From Candidatus Aminicenantota bacterium (lineage in GTDB: Bacteria > Acidobacteriota > Aminicenantia > Aminicenantales > Saccharicenantaceae): 5,639 nucleotides of DNA. Location: NCBI GenBank assembly GCA_026393955.1, contig JAPKZE010000136.1:1-5639 (forward strand). Direction: 5' to 3'. A program made the translations under genes and the position numbers. This document shows positions 1-5,473 of the stretch, in pieces; positions within the stretch are counted from its first letter, which is position 1; each line of letters opens with the position of its first letter. The notes beneath the pieces are model-generated. The model ran no database searches. It was not told the DNA's origin and saw only the letters and a list, made by a program, of their open reading frames with translations.

Positions 1-1203
1 CACGTCCTGATCGAGCGAACCCTGCATCGTCCCCTGGTTCGAGGGGAAGACGAGATTGGTGAGCGTGTCTTGGGCGGCAAAGAAGCCCATGGCAGTGCGG
101 CCCGCTTTGCCGGTCAGCTTGGCCCCCCAAAGCGGATCGGCCACCGTCCGGGTGAAGACCGCCTGGAGCGGTGTGAGGAAGAAGTCGGCGCCTTCGAGGA
201 AGAAAGGGCGCTTCTCGGGGTAAAAGAGGGCGAAGCGGCGGTTGATCTCGAGCTGGGCGACGTCGGCCTCGACCTGGGAGAAATCGGGATTGACCGCGGC
301 GTTCAGGATGACGTTCGGGGTGACCCCCCACTTGGCCGTCACGCCGTTCTCGGTCTTGACCTGGCCCCTCTCGAGCGAGCCGTCGGGGAAGGCCGACATG
401 TCCATGGCGTCGGTCCGGCTGGCCGTCACCGTCGGATTGACCTCGATGTTCTGCCCCGAGGTGATGCCCTCGAAGCCGGTCAGCTTGTTGAACTGGCAGA
501 GGAGGCAATTGACGTTCCGCGACTGCACATGGGAGCTGATACGGTGCCGTGTGTCCCGGGGCCAGGACCGCCCGGCCTCGAAACCCCAGGTCTTCGGGCC
601 TTCGGATTCACGGAAGCGGAGCTGGCTGAGCGGGATGGCCACTTCGACCGCCCAGCCCCAGTCCGTGATCTTCGCTTTCGCCTCCCAGATGGCGTCCCAG
701 GAGAAATCCTCGTAGCCTTCCGACTCGCTGAAGTTGGCGTCGGCCTGGACGCTCATGGGATTGACCCGGAACTGGAAGGCCCGCCGCTCGTCGTTGAAGG
801 AATCGATCATGAACGAGATGTGGTCGTCGAGGATGAGCGTGTCGGTGTCGTCGCGGTCCATGAGATGGGCCCGTATCTTCTTCGGCTCGGGGTCGAAGCA
901 GCGGAAGGCGACGTAGAGGTTGCGGAGATCGTAGGTGACGAAGCATTCGGTCCGGACCGGCGCGGGAATATTGTCCCCCGGCTGCCATTCGTAGGGCAGC
1001 GGGATGGCCGGGGCTTTCGCCCAGGCCTCCTCGTCGAGGACACCGTCGATCTTGATCGGGGCGGACGCCTTGACGATGTCGAACCGGGCGGCTTCGGCGC
1101 GGGCCGGCTTGGCCTGGTCCTGGGAGCCGAATGCGGCGCCGGCGAAGATAGCGGAGAGGGTGACGGCGAAGAAGGCAGGGATCGCGGCGCGGGGCTTGAT
1201 CAT
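1..1203 (-). CDS. CBM9-like/DUF5916 outer-membrane family protein (N-terminal 401 residues, 3' end beyond the window)
   Basis: I read this frame directly from the reverse complement; it is open from ATG 1203 to the window edge. Residues 1-26 look like a Sec signal peptide (MIKPR basic end, hydrophobic core, A-F-G cleavage near residue 26). Residues about 42-220 resemble the CBM9-like sugar-binding-type fold that heads this family: 'IKIDGVLDEEAW' at 50-61, 'LYVAFRCFD' at 96-104, 'WAVEVAIPLSQLRF' at 184-197. From about 240 the DUF5916 region begins, with the characteristic 'NPDFSQVEADVAQ' (305-317) and 'FYPEKRPFFLEG' (327-338). Known members usually have several hundred residues more, predicted to form an outer-membrane beta-barrel, so about half the protein is probably missing here. 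Ligand and function of the family are not established. The start is supported by AGGAG at 1209-1213, 5 nt upstream. It lies 102 bp downstream of the TIGR04076 gene on the same strand, so co-transcription is possible. A CxxC at residues 233-236 is unusual. Confidence 0.9.
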   Translation of the reverse strand, partial: MIKPRAAIPAFFAVTLSAIFAGAAFGSQDQAKPARAEAARFDIVKASAPIKIDGVLDEEAWAKAPAIPLPYEWQPGDNIPAPVRTECFVTYDLRNLYVAFRCFDPEPKKIRAHLMDRDDTDTLILDDHISFMIDSFNDERRAFQFRVNPMSVQADANFSESEGYEDFSWDAIWEAKAKITDWGWAVEVAIPLSQLRFRESEGPKTWGFEAGRSWPRDTRHRISSHVQSRNVNCLLCQFNKLTGFEGITSGQNIEVNPTVTASRTDAMDMSAFPDGSLERGQVKTENGVTAKWGVTPNVILNAAVNPDFSQVEADVAQLEINRRFALFYPEKRPFFLEGADFFLTPLQAVFTRTVADPLWGAKLTGKAGRTAMGFFAAQDTLTNLVFPSNQGTMQGSLDQDV

Positions 1204-1208
1204 GTGGA

Positions 1209-1213
1209 CTCCT
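1209..1213 (-). promoter_or_regulatory. Ribosome binding site for the DUF5916 gene
   Basis: On the minus strand AGGAG sits 5 nt before the ATG at 1203. It fixes the start codon of the partial DUF5916 gene and agrees with the signal peptide beginning there. Confidence 0.75.
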
Positions 1214-1272
1214 GGTGATCCTTCGTTGTTAAATACTCCGGATCGCCGGGAAAGGTTGGGGAGGCGTCCCGG

Positions 1273-1320
1273 CGGACCCGCAGCATCGGGCGGAGGCCGC
1301 GCGTCTCAGACGCGGGTCCG
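1273..1320. repeat. Inverted repeat across the end of the TIGR04076 gene
   Basis: CGGACCCGC (1273-1281) and GCGGGTCCG (1312-1320) are perfect 9-bp inverted arms with a 30-nt spacer. Inside the right part, CGCGTCT/AGACGCG (1300-1306 and 1308-1314) is a second 7-bp inverted repeat centred on the TGA stop (1306-1308). The two structures share bases 1312-1314 and cannot both form fully. There is no T run on either side, so this is not a standard intrinsic terminator. It could be a structure that limits read-through into, or protects, the mRNA between the two leftward genes. Confidence 0.5.
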
Positions 1321-1725
1321 GATGATCTTGGCCACCAGGTCGGAGGTCGGGTCCGGACAGCGGACGTACTCGGTCGTGACGCCCTCGGGATCGATCTCCT
1401 TGGCGTAGGGGGTCCCTTCGTACTTCCATGGCAGGGTGACCCCGTTCTCGAGCAGCCGGACGAACTCGTTGAGACTGGCCCGGAGCCAGGGGCAGAGCTT
1501 GCCCCAGTCCGCGGGGTAGGCGAACGTGTCCCCTTTCTTGTGGCACCAGCTGTCGGGACGGGCCTCGTAGATCTCGATGTCGATCTTGTAGCGCTTGGCC
1601 TTGGGCGGAGGCGGCGGAGGGGGAGGCGGGGCCTGAATGGTCTTGTCCTGCCCTCCGGCCAATCCGGCGGCGGCCAGGGCCGCGGCGGCGCAGCCGGCCT
1701 TGCCCACGAAATCCCTTCTGTTCAT
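1306..1725 (-). CDS. Tat-signal TIGR04076 family protein
   Basis: The product has 139 residues. The N-terminus 'MNRRDFVGKAG' has a twin-arginine motif followed by an Ala-rich hydrophobic stretch (11-24), so folded export through Tat is predicted. A run of nine prolines (33-41) links it to a compact domain at about 44-139. That domain resembles TIGR04076: 'YKIDIEIYEA' (46-55), C61-H62-K-K-G-D, 'LCPWLRASLNEFVRLLENG' (77-95), 'LPW' (98-100) and 'CPDP' (123-126). TIGR04076 has no established function. C61, H62, C78 and C123 are possible metal or cluster ligands, but that is inference. Family members I know of are mostly about 90 residues without an export signal, so the secreted form is notable. 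The start at 1725 is chosen because AAGGAG at 1735-1740 lies 9 nt upstream and because it begins the twin-arginine signal. The frame stays open far upstream, antisense to the TPR gene, but that extension is not real coding. Confidence 0.87.
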   Translation of the reverse strand: MNRRDFVGKAGCAAAALAAAGLAGGQDKTIQAPPPPPPPPPKAKRYKIDIEIYEARPDSWCHKKGDTFAYPADWGKLCPWLRASLNEFVRLLENGVTLPWKYEGTPYAKEIDPEGVTTEYVRCPDPTSDLVAKIIRTRV

Positions 1726-1734
1726 GGTTCTCGG

Positions 1735-1740
1735 CTCCTT
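1735..1740 (-). promoter_or_regulatory. Ribosome binding site for the TIGR04076 gene
   Basis: On the minus strand AAGGAG lies 9 nt before the ATG at 1725. It separates the real 139-residue gene from the much longer open frame upstream, and it sets the protein start exactly at the twin-arginine signal. Confidence 0.75.
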
Positions 1741-1759
1741 TCTCCCGTTCTTCATCGCC

Positions 1760-1788
1760 GCCATTATTGCACGGAATATGCCATTATT
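1760..1788. promoter_or_regulatory. Paired 9-bp direct repeat in the divergent promoter region (candidate operator)
   Basis: GCCATTATT occurs at 1760-1768 and again at 1780-1788, exactly 20 bp apart. That is close to two turns of the helix, so both copies would face the same side of the DNA. They lie in the only AT-rich patch of the divergent intergenic region, 35-63 bp upstream of the TIGR04076 start. Read on the minus strand, each copy contains AATAAT, which matches five of six bases of a -10 hexamer, so they could also be part of a promoter. No convincing -35 element is visible for either direction. Confidence 0.45.
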
Positions 1789-1805
1789 TTCTGGCCGGGA
1801 ACACC

Positions 1806-1822
1806 CCCGCTCATAAGGCGGG
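1806..1822 (+). repeat. Small hairpin upstream of the terminator-like stem
   Basis: CCCGC (1806-1810) and GCGGG (1818-1822) can pair around a 7-nt loop. It stands 2 nt before the stronger hairpin at 1825-1846, so a rightward transcript would carry two stems in tandem. In GC-rich DNA a 5-bp stem alone is weak evidence. Confidence 0.3.
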
Positions 1823-1824
1823 CG

Positions 1825-1853
1825 CCCGGGTCGGCACCGGCCCGGGGTCTTTT
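1825..1853 (+). terminator. Terminator- or attenuator-like hairpin in the leader of the TPR gene
   Basis: CCCGGG at 1825-1830 pairs with CCCGGG at 1841-1846, and the pairing continues inward as T-G, C-G and G-C. This gives a 9-bp, almost entirely GC stem with a GCAC loop. The sequence GTCTTTT follows, with four T at 1850-1853, which is the layout of a rho-independent terminator read rightward. No rightward gene lies upstream for it to end, so it would act on a leader RNA of the TPR gene or on antisense transcription leaving the TIGR04076 gene. The T run is short. Read leftward there is no T run. Confidence 0.4.
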
Positions 1854-1876
1854 CCGCGGGTGTAAAGGAGCATAGA

Positions 1877-1957
1877 ATGGCGTCAATGGATTTTACAGGC
1901 GCGGACCGGCTAAACGAAGCCGGGCCCGAGGGCGAATTCTCTGAGGTGAGATCATGA
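1877..1957 (+). CDS. Possible 26-residue leader ORF coupled to the TPR lipoprotein gene
   Basis: ATG at 1877 is preceded by AAGGAG (1865-1870) with a 6-nt gap, a near-ideal start. The frame runs 26 codons and stops at TGA 1955-1957, which overlaps the ATG of the TPR gene (1954-1956) as ATGA, a typical arrangement for translational coupling. The peptide (begins MASMDFTGADR, ends SEVRS) has no signal peptide, membrane segment or recognisable motif. Its codons have 16 of 26 third positions G or C, lower than the neighbouring genes appear. This argues that it may be a leader whose translation matters more than its product, or a chance ORF. I do not recognise a homologue. Confidence 0.35.
   Translation: MASMDFTGADRLNEAGPEGEFSEVRS
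1943..1949 (+). promoter_or_regulatory. Ribosome binding site for the TPR lipoprotein gene
   Basis: GAGGTGA is a 7-base match to the usual anti-Shine-Dalgarno complement, ending 4 nt before ATG 1954. It lies inside the last codons of the candidate leader ORF, so ribosomes translating that ORF would cross it. Confidence 0.6.
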
Positions 1958-3513
1958 GGCGTTGGGGTAATGCCTTTCTTCTGATCGCCGTCCTGGCTGC
2001 GTCCGGCGCCTGCGCGTCGGCGACCAAGCCCGCCGCCAGACCGGCCGCGCCGGCCGTCGATTGGAAAGCCCGGCTGGCCGAAGCCGACGCCCTGGCCCAC
2101 CGGGGTCATTACACGGCCCTGCGGGAGGCTCTGCGGATCTACGGCGAGGCCCTGGCCGTTCCCGGAGAACGGGCCGCCGTCGCGGAACGCACCCTCCGCG
2201 CGGCCATCGCCCTGGAGCTCCGCCGGAAGGACCTGGGCATCCTCACGGAGGGACCGGGCCCCGAGGTCGATGATCCCTCCCTCTCCCGCTACAACCCCTG
2301 GCTCGAGCTCGTCGCCGGGCTTCCCAACAAGATCAAGGGCAGCCCGGGGATCGACCAAACCGCCGGCCGGACGCTCGACGGACAGCTGGACTGGATCGCC
2401 GGCCGGATCCCCGACATCGACCGGGGCCTCGAGGGGCCGGCGGGCACGGATGACCTGGCGGCCGCGCTGCGGCTGACCCTCCGCCGGGAGTTCTTCTTCA
2501 AGTTCCAGGACAAGCTGGATCGCGCCGCCCTGCGGGACCTCCACGCCGGCTCGCCGCTCGTGGCCTTCCAGGCCGCCGTCTGCCCGGCGTTCGAGGCCGG
2601 GGAGCTCGGCGCCCTGCTCCGGAGCGACGCCGGGTTCGCGGAAGTCCACTATTATCTCGGCGACGAGGCGCTCCTGGCCGGCAAGCTGCTGACCGCGGAG
2701 CGTCACTATCTTGCCGCCTTCGAAAAGATCCCCGAATCGCTGTCCGTTCTCATCTCCCTGGCCAAGGTCGCCTTCCAGACGGAGGAGACGGAGACCTGTC
2801 TCGAATGGAACGAGAAGGCCCTGGCGCTTCTGCCGACGTACCGGGACGCGATTCTCGGCAAAGGCCTCGCGCTCGGCTATCTCGGCCGCAGCGACGAGGC
2901 CCTGGGAGTGCTCGGCCGGCTCCTCGAGCTGGGAACGTACTATATGGGTGAAGGCCACTACTGGACCGCCTGGAACCTCAACGAGCTCGGGCGGCTCGAG
3001 GAGGCGCGCCGGTCGATCGACGCGGCCCGGGTTTTCCTGGTCGGCGTGAGCGATGTCGCCGGCCTCTCGGGGGTCATCGCCTACCGGCAGGGCCGGCTCG
3101 ACGACGCCGAGAAAGACCTCCGCGAGGCCCTCGACCTCGATCCGGCCGCGAGCGACGCGGCCTTCTATTTGGGCCGGCTCTACGCGGACCGCAAGGACTG
3201 GCTGAACTCGGCCGTCTATTTCGCCGGAGCGGCCATGACCCTGGAGGACAAGGAGAAGGGCCTGGAGAAGAAGATCGAGGAGATCGAGGCCTCGGAAATG
3301 GCCCCGGAACGCCGGGCCCGCCTCGTCGTCAAGAAGCGGGTTCAGATCCTCTCGGTCCAGGCGACCAAGGCGACCTGCCAGTACAACGGCGCCGCCGGCT
3401 ACCACAACGCCGGAAAGCCCGAACGGGCCCTCGAGCTGGCCCGGCAGGCCGCCGCCCACCCCGCCTTCGCGGACAAGGCCGCCGAGCTCATCAAGATCAT
3501 CCGGGACCGCTAG
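1954..3513 (+). CDS. TPR-repeat predicted lipoprotein
   Basis: The product has 519 residues. Residues 1-20 form a signal peptide (MRRWGN, then hydrophobic 7-17) ending in S-G-A-C20, a lipobox-like site with a less usual S at -3. Lipid anchoring is therefore likely but not certain. An Ala/Pro-rich linker follows (21-35). Residues about 36-90 are helical and TPR-like. The stretch at about 95-205 matches no family I recognise. From about 228 tetratricopeptide repeats are clear: 'VHYYLGDEALLAGKLLTAERHYLAAF' begins one, and units continue near 262-295, 296-325, 334-363, 366-398 and 402-435. Residues 433-465 are highly charged and possibly coiled, and a last TPR-like unit lies near 476-509. Such proteins usually scaffold protein complexes at the envelope; the partner cannot be read from the sequence. 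The acyl-CoA ligase follows 59 bp later on the same strand, with its own possible -10 box between them. Confidence 0.85.
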   Translation: MRRWGNAFLLIAVLAASGACASATKPAARPAAPAVDWKARLAEADALAHRGHYTALREALRIYGEALAVPGERAAVAERTLRAAIALELRRKDLGILTEGPGPEVDDPSLSRYNPWLELVAGLPNKIKGSPGIDQTAGRTLDGQLDWIAGRIPDIDRGLEGPAGTDDLAAALRLTLRREFFFKFQDKLDRAALRDLHAGSPLVAFQAAVCPAFEAGELGALLRSDAGFAEVHYYLGDEALLAGKLLTAERHYLAAFEKIPESLSVLISLAKVAFQTEETETCLEWNEKALALLPTYRDAILGKGLALGYLGRSDEALGVLGRLLELGTYYMGEGHYWTAWNLNELGRLEEARRSIDAARVFLVGVSDVAGLSGVIAYRQGRLDDAEKDLREALDLDPAASDAAFYLGRLYADRKDWLNSAVYFAGAAMTLEDKEKGLEKKIEEIEASEMAPERRARLVVKKRVQILSVQATKATCQYNGAAGYHNAGKPERALELARQAAAHPAFADKAAELIKIIRDR

Positions 3514-3545
3514 AGTTCCCCTCTCTCCCCGAGCGGGAAAAAGTG

Positions 3546-3551
3546 TATAAT
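3546..3551 (+). promoter_or_regulatory. Possible -10 box for the acyl-CoA ligase gene
   Basis: A perfect TATAAT stands in the 59-bp gap between the TPR and ligase genes, in otherwise GC-rich DNA. It would start a transcript about 15 nt before the ligase ATG, leaving room for the Shine-Dalgarno. No matching -35 hexamer is seen 16-18 bp upstream (CT-rich there), so it is only a candidate internal promoter. Confidence 0.35.
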
Positions 3552-3561
3552 AACGGCTCGC

Positions 3562-3568
3562 AAGGAGG
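3562..3568 (+). promoter_or_regulatory. Ribosome binding site deciding the acyl-CoA ligase start
   Basis: AAGGAGG lies 4 nt before ATG 3573. The same frame also opens earlier at GTG 3543, but that codon overlaps the TATAAT and has no Shine-Dalgarno, so 3573 is preferred. Confidence 0.75.
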
Positions 3569-3572
3569 GCCC

Positions 3573-5366
3573 ATGTCCAACCGAGCCGCGACCACGCTGA
3601 GCCGTCTCTTCCTCGAGTCCTGCCGGACATATCGCACCCCCGGCCGGATGATCCACAAGTGCGCCGGGACTTGGACGAAGATCTCCACCGAGGAGATCGA
3701 AACGACCGTCCGGCGCCTCTCGCTCGGCCTCCAGGCTCTCGGCCTGAAGCCCGGCGACCGGATGGCCATCCTGTCCGAGAACAGGCCGGAATGGGTCATG
3801 GCCGATTTCGCCGCCCTCAGCGCCGGCGCGGTCACGGTGCCCATCTACACGTCGCTCCCGCCCGACCAGGTCCGCTACATCCTCGATGACGCGGGCGTCA
3901 AGATCGTCCTCTGCTCGGATCTCGAGATGTGGCGCAAGGTCGCGGCCGTCAGGGACGCGCTCCCGGCCCTCGAGCGCGTCATCCTCGTCGAGGGCGACCC
4001 TCCGGCCGGCACGCACGCCCTGTCGGACGTCACGGACATGGGCCGGCGCGTCGACGAGGAGGAGCCCGGACGTTTCGAGAGGTCGGCCGAGGCCGTCAAA
4101 CCCGGGGACCTGGCCTCCATCATCTACACCTCCGGAACGACCGGCTCTCCCAAGGGCGTCATGCTCAGCCACGCCAACTTCACGAGCAACGTCGTGGGGC
4201 TGACGGAGGCCATCGATTTCTGCGCCACGGACACCGCCCTGTCCTTCCTGCCCCTGTCCCACGTCTTCGAGCGGACAGGGACTTACTTCCTCTTCCATGT
4301 CGGGGCGGCCATCGCCTACGCCGAGAGCATCGAGGCCGTGGCGGCCAACCTCGTCGAGGTCCGGCCGACCATCATCATCAGCGTCCCCCGCCTGTTCGAG
4401 AAGATCTACTCCCGGATCATGGACCAGATCATGGCCGGATCCCGTCTCAAGCGGGCCATCTTCGTCTGGGCCCTGGCGACGGGGAAGAAGCACACGGCCC
4501 GGACGATCGCCGGCGGGCGCGTCCCCGTCCACCTGTCCTTCAAGCACGCCCTGGCCAAGAGGCTCGTCTTCTCCAAGATCACGGCCCGGACCGGCGGCCG
4601 GATCCGTTACGCCATCTGCGGCGGCGCGCCCATTTCCAAGGAGATCGTGGAGTTCTTTTTGGCCATCGGCATCCTGGTCCTTCCGGGCTACGGGCTGACA
4701 GAGACGTCGCCCGTCCTCACGGCCAACACGCCGCCGGACCGGATCCGGTTCGGGACCGTGGGCAAGACCCTCCCCGGGATCGAGATCCGCATCGCCGGGG
4801 ACGGCGAGGTCCTGGCCCGCGGCCCTAACGTCATGATGGGCTACTACAAGAACGAAGCCGATACGCGGGAGGTCCTGAAGGACGGCTGGCTCCATACCGG
4901 CGACATCGGCCGGTTCGACGAGGACGGCTTCCTCATCATCACCGACCGCAAGAAGGACATCATCGTCACCTCGGGCGGCAAGAACATCGCGCCCCAGCCC
5001 ATCGAGAGCCTCATCCAGGCCAGTTCCTTCATCGCCAGCGCCGTGGTCGTGGGCAGCAGCCGCAAGTTCATCTCGGCCCTCATCGTCCCCGATTTCGAGA
5101 AGCTCGAGGCCTTCGCCCGGAAGCAAGGCATCGCCTTCGAGGGCCGCGACGGGCTCAGCCGCCGCCCCGAGATCGCCGCGTTCCTGCTCGACGAGGTCAA
5201 CCGGATGACGCCCGGGCTGGCCTCTTATGAGCGGGTCAAGAGAATCGCCGTCCTCGACCGCGATTTCGACCTCGGCCTGGGCGAGGTGACGCCCACCCTC
5301 AAGGTCCGGCGGAACATCGTCGAGCAGAAGTACGCCGCCGTGATCGAAGCGCTCTATCGGGACTGA
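3573..5366 (+). CDS. AMP-forming long-chain acyl-CoA synthetase (FadD15/FAA1 type)
   Basis: This 597-residue cytosolic or membrane-associated enzyme should activate fatty acids: ATP + fatty acid + CoA give acyl-CoA, AMP and diphosphate. The ANL-superfamily motifs are all present in order. The phosphate-binding loop 'YTSGTTGSPKG' is at 185-195, 'LPLSHVFERTG' at 226-236 is typical of long-chain ligases, and 'YGLTET' is at 373-378. 'GWLHTGD' (438-444) carries the ribose-binding Asp444, 'DRKKD' (458-462) is the hinge, and 'PTLKVRR' (574-580) holds Lys577, the catalytic lysine of the adenylation step. Length is normal for the COG1022 group (about 600 residues) and nothing essential is missing, so it should be active. 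Substrate chain length cannot be read from sequence. Its stop (TGA 5364-5366) shares an A with the ATG of the threonine synthase homologue, which suggests one operon although the two pathways are unrelated. Confidence 0.95.
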   Translation: MSNRAATTLSRLFLESCRTYRTPGRMIHKCAGTWTKISTEEIETTVRRLSLGLQALGLKPGDRMAILSENRPEWVMADFAALSAGAVTVPIYTSLPPDQVRYILDDAGVKIVLCSDLEMWRKVAAVRDALPALERVILVEGDPPAGTHALSDVTDMGRRVDEEEPGRFERSAEAVKPGDLASIIYTSGTTGSPKGVMLSHANFTSNVVGLTEAIDFCATDTALSFLPLSHVFERTGTYFLFHVGAAIAYAESIEAVAANLVEVRPTIIISVPRLFEKIYSRIMDQIMAGSRLKRAIFVWALATGKKHTARTIAGGRVPVHLSFKHALAKRLVFSKITARTGGRIRYAICGGAPISKEIVEFFLAIGILVLPGYGLTETSPVLTANTPPDRIRFGTVGKTLPGIEIRIAGDGEVLARGPNVMMGYYKNEADTREVLKDGWLHTGDIGRFDEDGFLIITDRKKDIIVTSGGKNIAPQPIESLIQASSFIASAVVVGSSRKFISALIVPDFEKLEAFARKQGIAFEGRDGLSRRPEIAAFLLDEVNRMTPGLASYERVKRIAVLDRDFDLGLGEVTPTLKVRRNIVEQKYAAVIEALYRD

Positions 5367-5473
5367 TGGACACGCGGAGCTTCCTGACGCATCTCGAATG
5401 CGGGCTGTGCCGGGAACGGCTCGAAGCCGATCGCCTCTGGAACCTCTGCCCCAAGTGCGGCAAGCCGCTTCCA
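5366..5473 (+). CDS. thrC: Threonine synthase N-terminal zinc-ribbon piece, out of frame with the rest
   Basis: ATG 5366 overlaps the acyl-CoA ligase stop as TGATG and has no Shine-Dalgarno of its own, so translation probably depends on coupling. The 36 recognisable residues, 'SFLTHLECGLC' (5-15) through 'NLCPKCGKPL' (26-35), match the short zinc-ribbon head of one type of threonine synthase, with Cys pairs C12/C15 and C28/C31. After 'CGKPLP' this frame stays open to the window edge but reads as nonsense. The homology resumes in the frame one base back at 5473. The piece is best seen as the head of the gene at 5473, cut off by a frame change. Confidence 0.7.

Noticed and set aside
70..1218. 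A 382-codon plus-strand frame in the left part.
   Set aside because: It is antisense to the DUF5916 gene, which has signal peptide and family motifs; the plus-strand product is rich in Gly, Asp, Glu and Arg without recognisable motifs.
1873..1878. TAGAAT as a rightward -10 box for the TPR gene.
   Set aside because: Five of six bases match but only a poor -35 lies upstream, and it overlaps the start codon and spacer of the candidate mini-ORF. The match alone is too weak.
3516..3539. TTCCC...GGGAA inverted repeat followed by AAAAA after the TPR gene, as a terminator.
   Set aside because: Only five pairs with a 14-nt loop and no T run on the plus strand; on the minus strand the T run comes before the stem, which is the wrong order.
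3543..3545. GTG as an alternative start of the acyl-CoA ligase adding 10 residues.
   Set aside because: No Shine-Dalgarno before it and it overlaps a TATAAT, whereas ATG 3573 has AAGGAGG 4 nt upstream.
1729..3630. Very long minus-strand frame running through the TPR gene and into the TIGR04076 gene (774 codons if read whole).
   Set aside because: Upstream of 1725 it is antisense to the TPR gene and its peptide is a Gly/Arg/Glu/Leu-rich composition artefact. The ribosome binding site and Tat signal place the true start at 1725.
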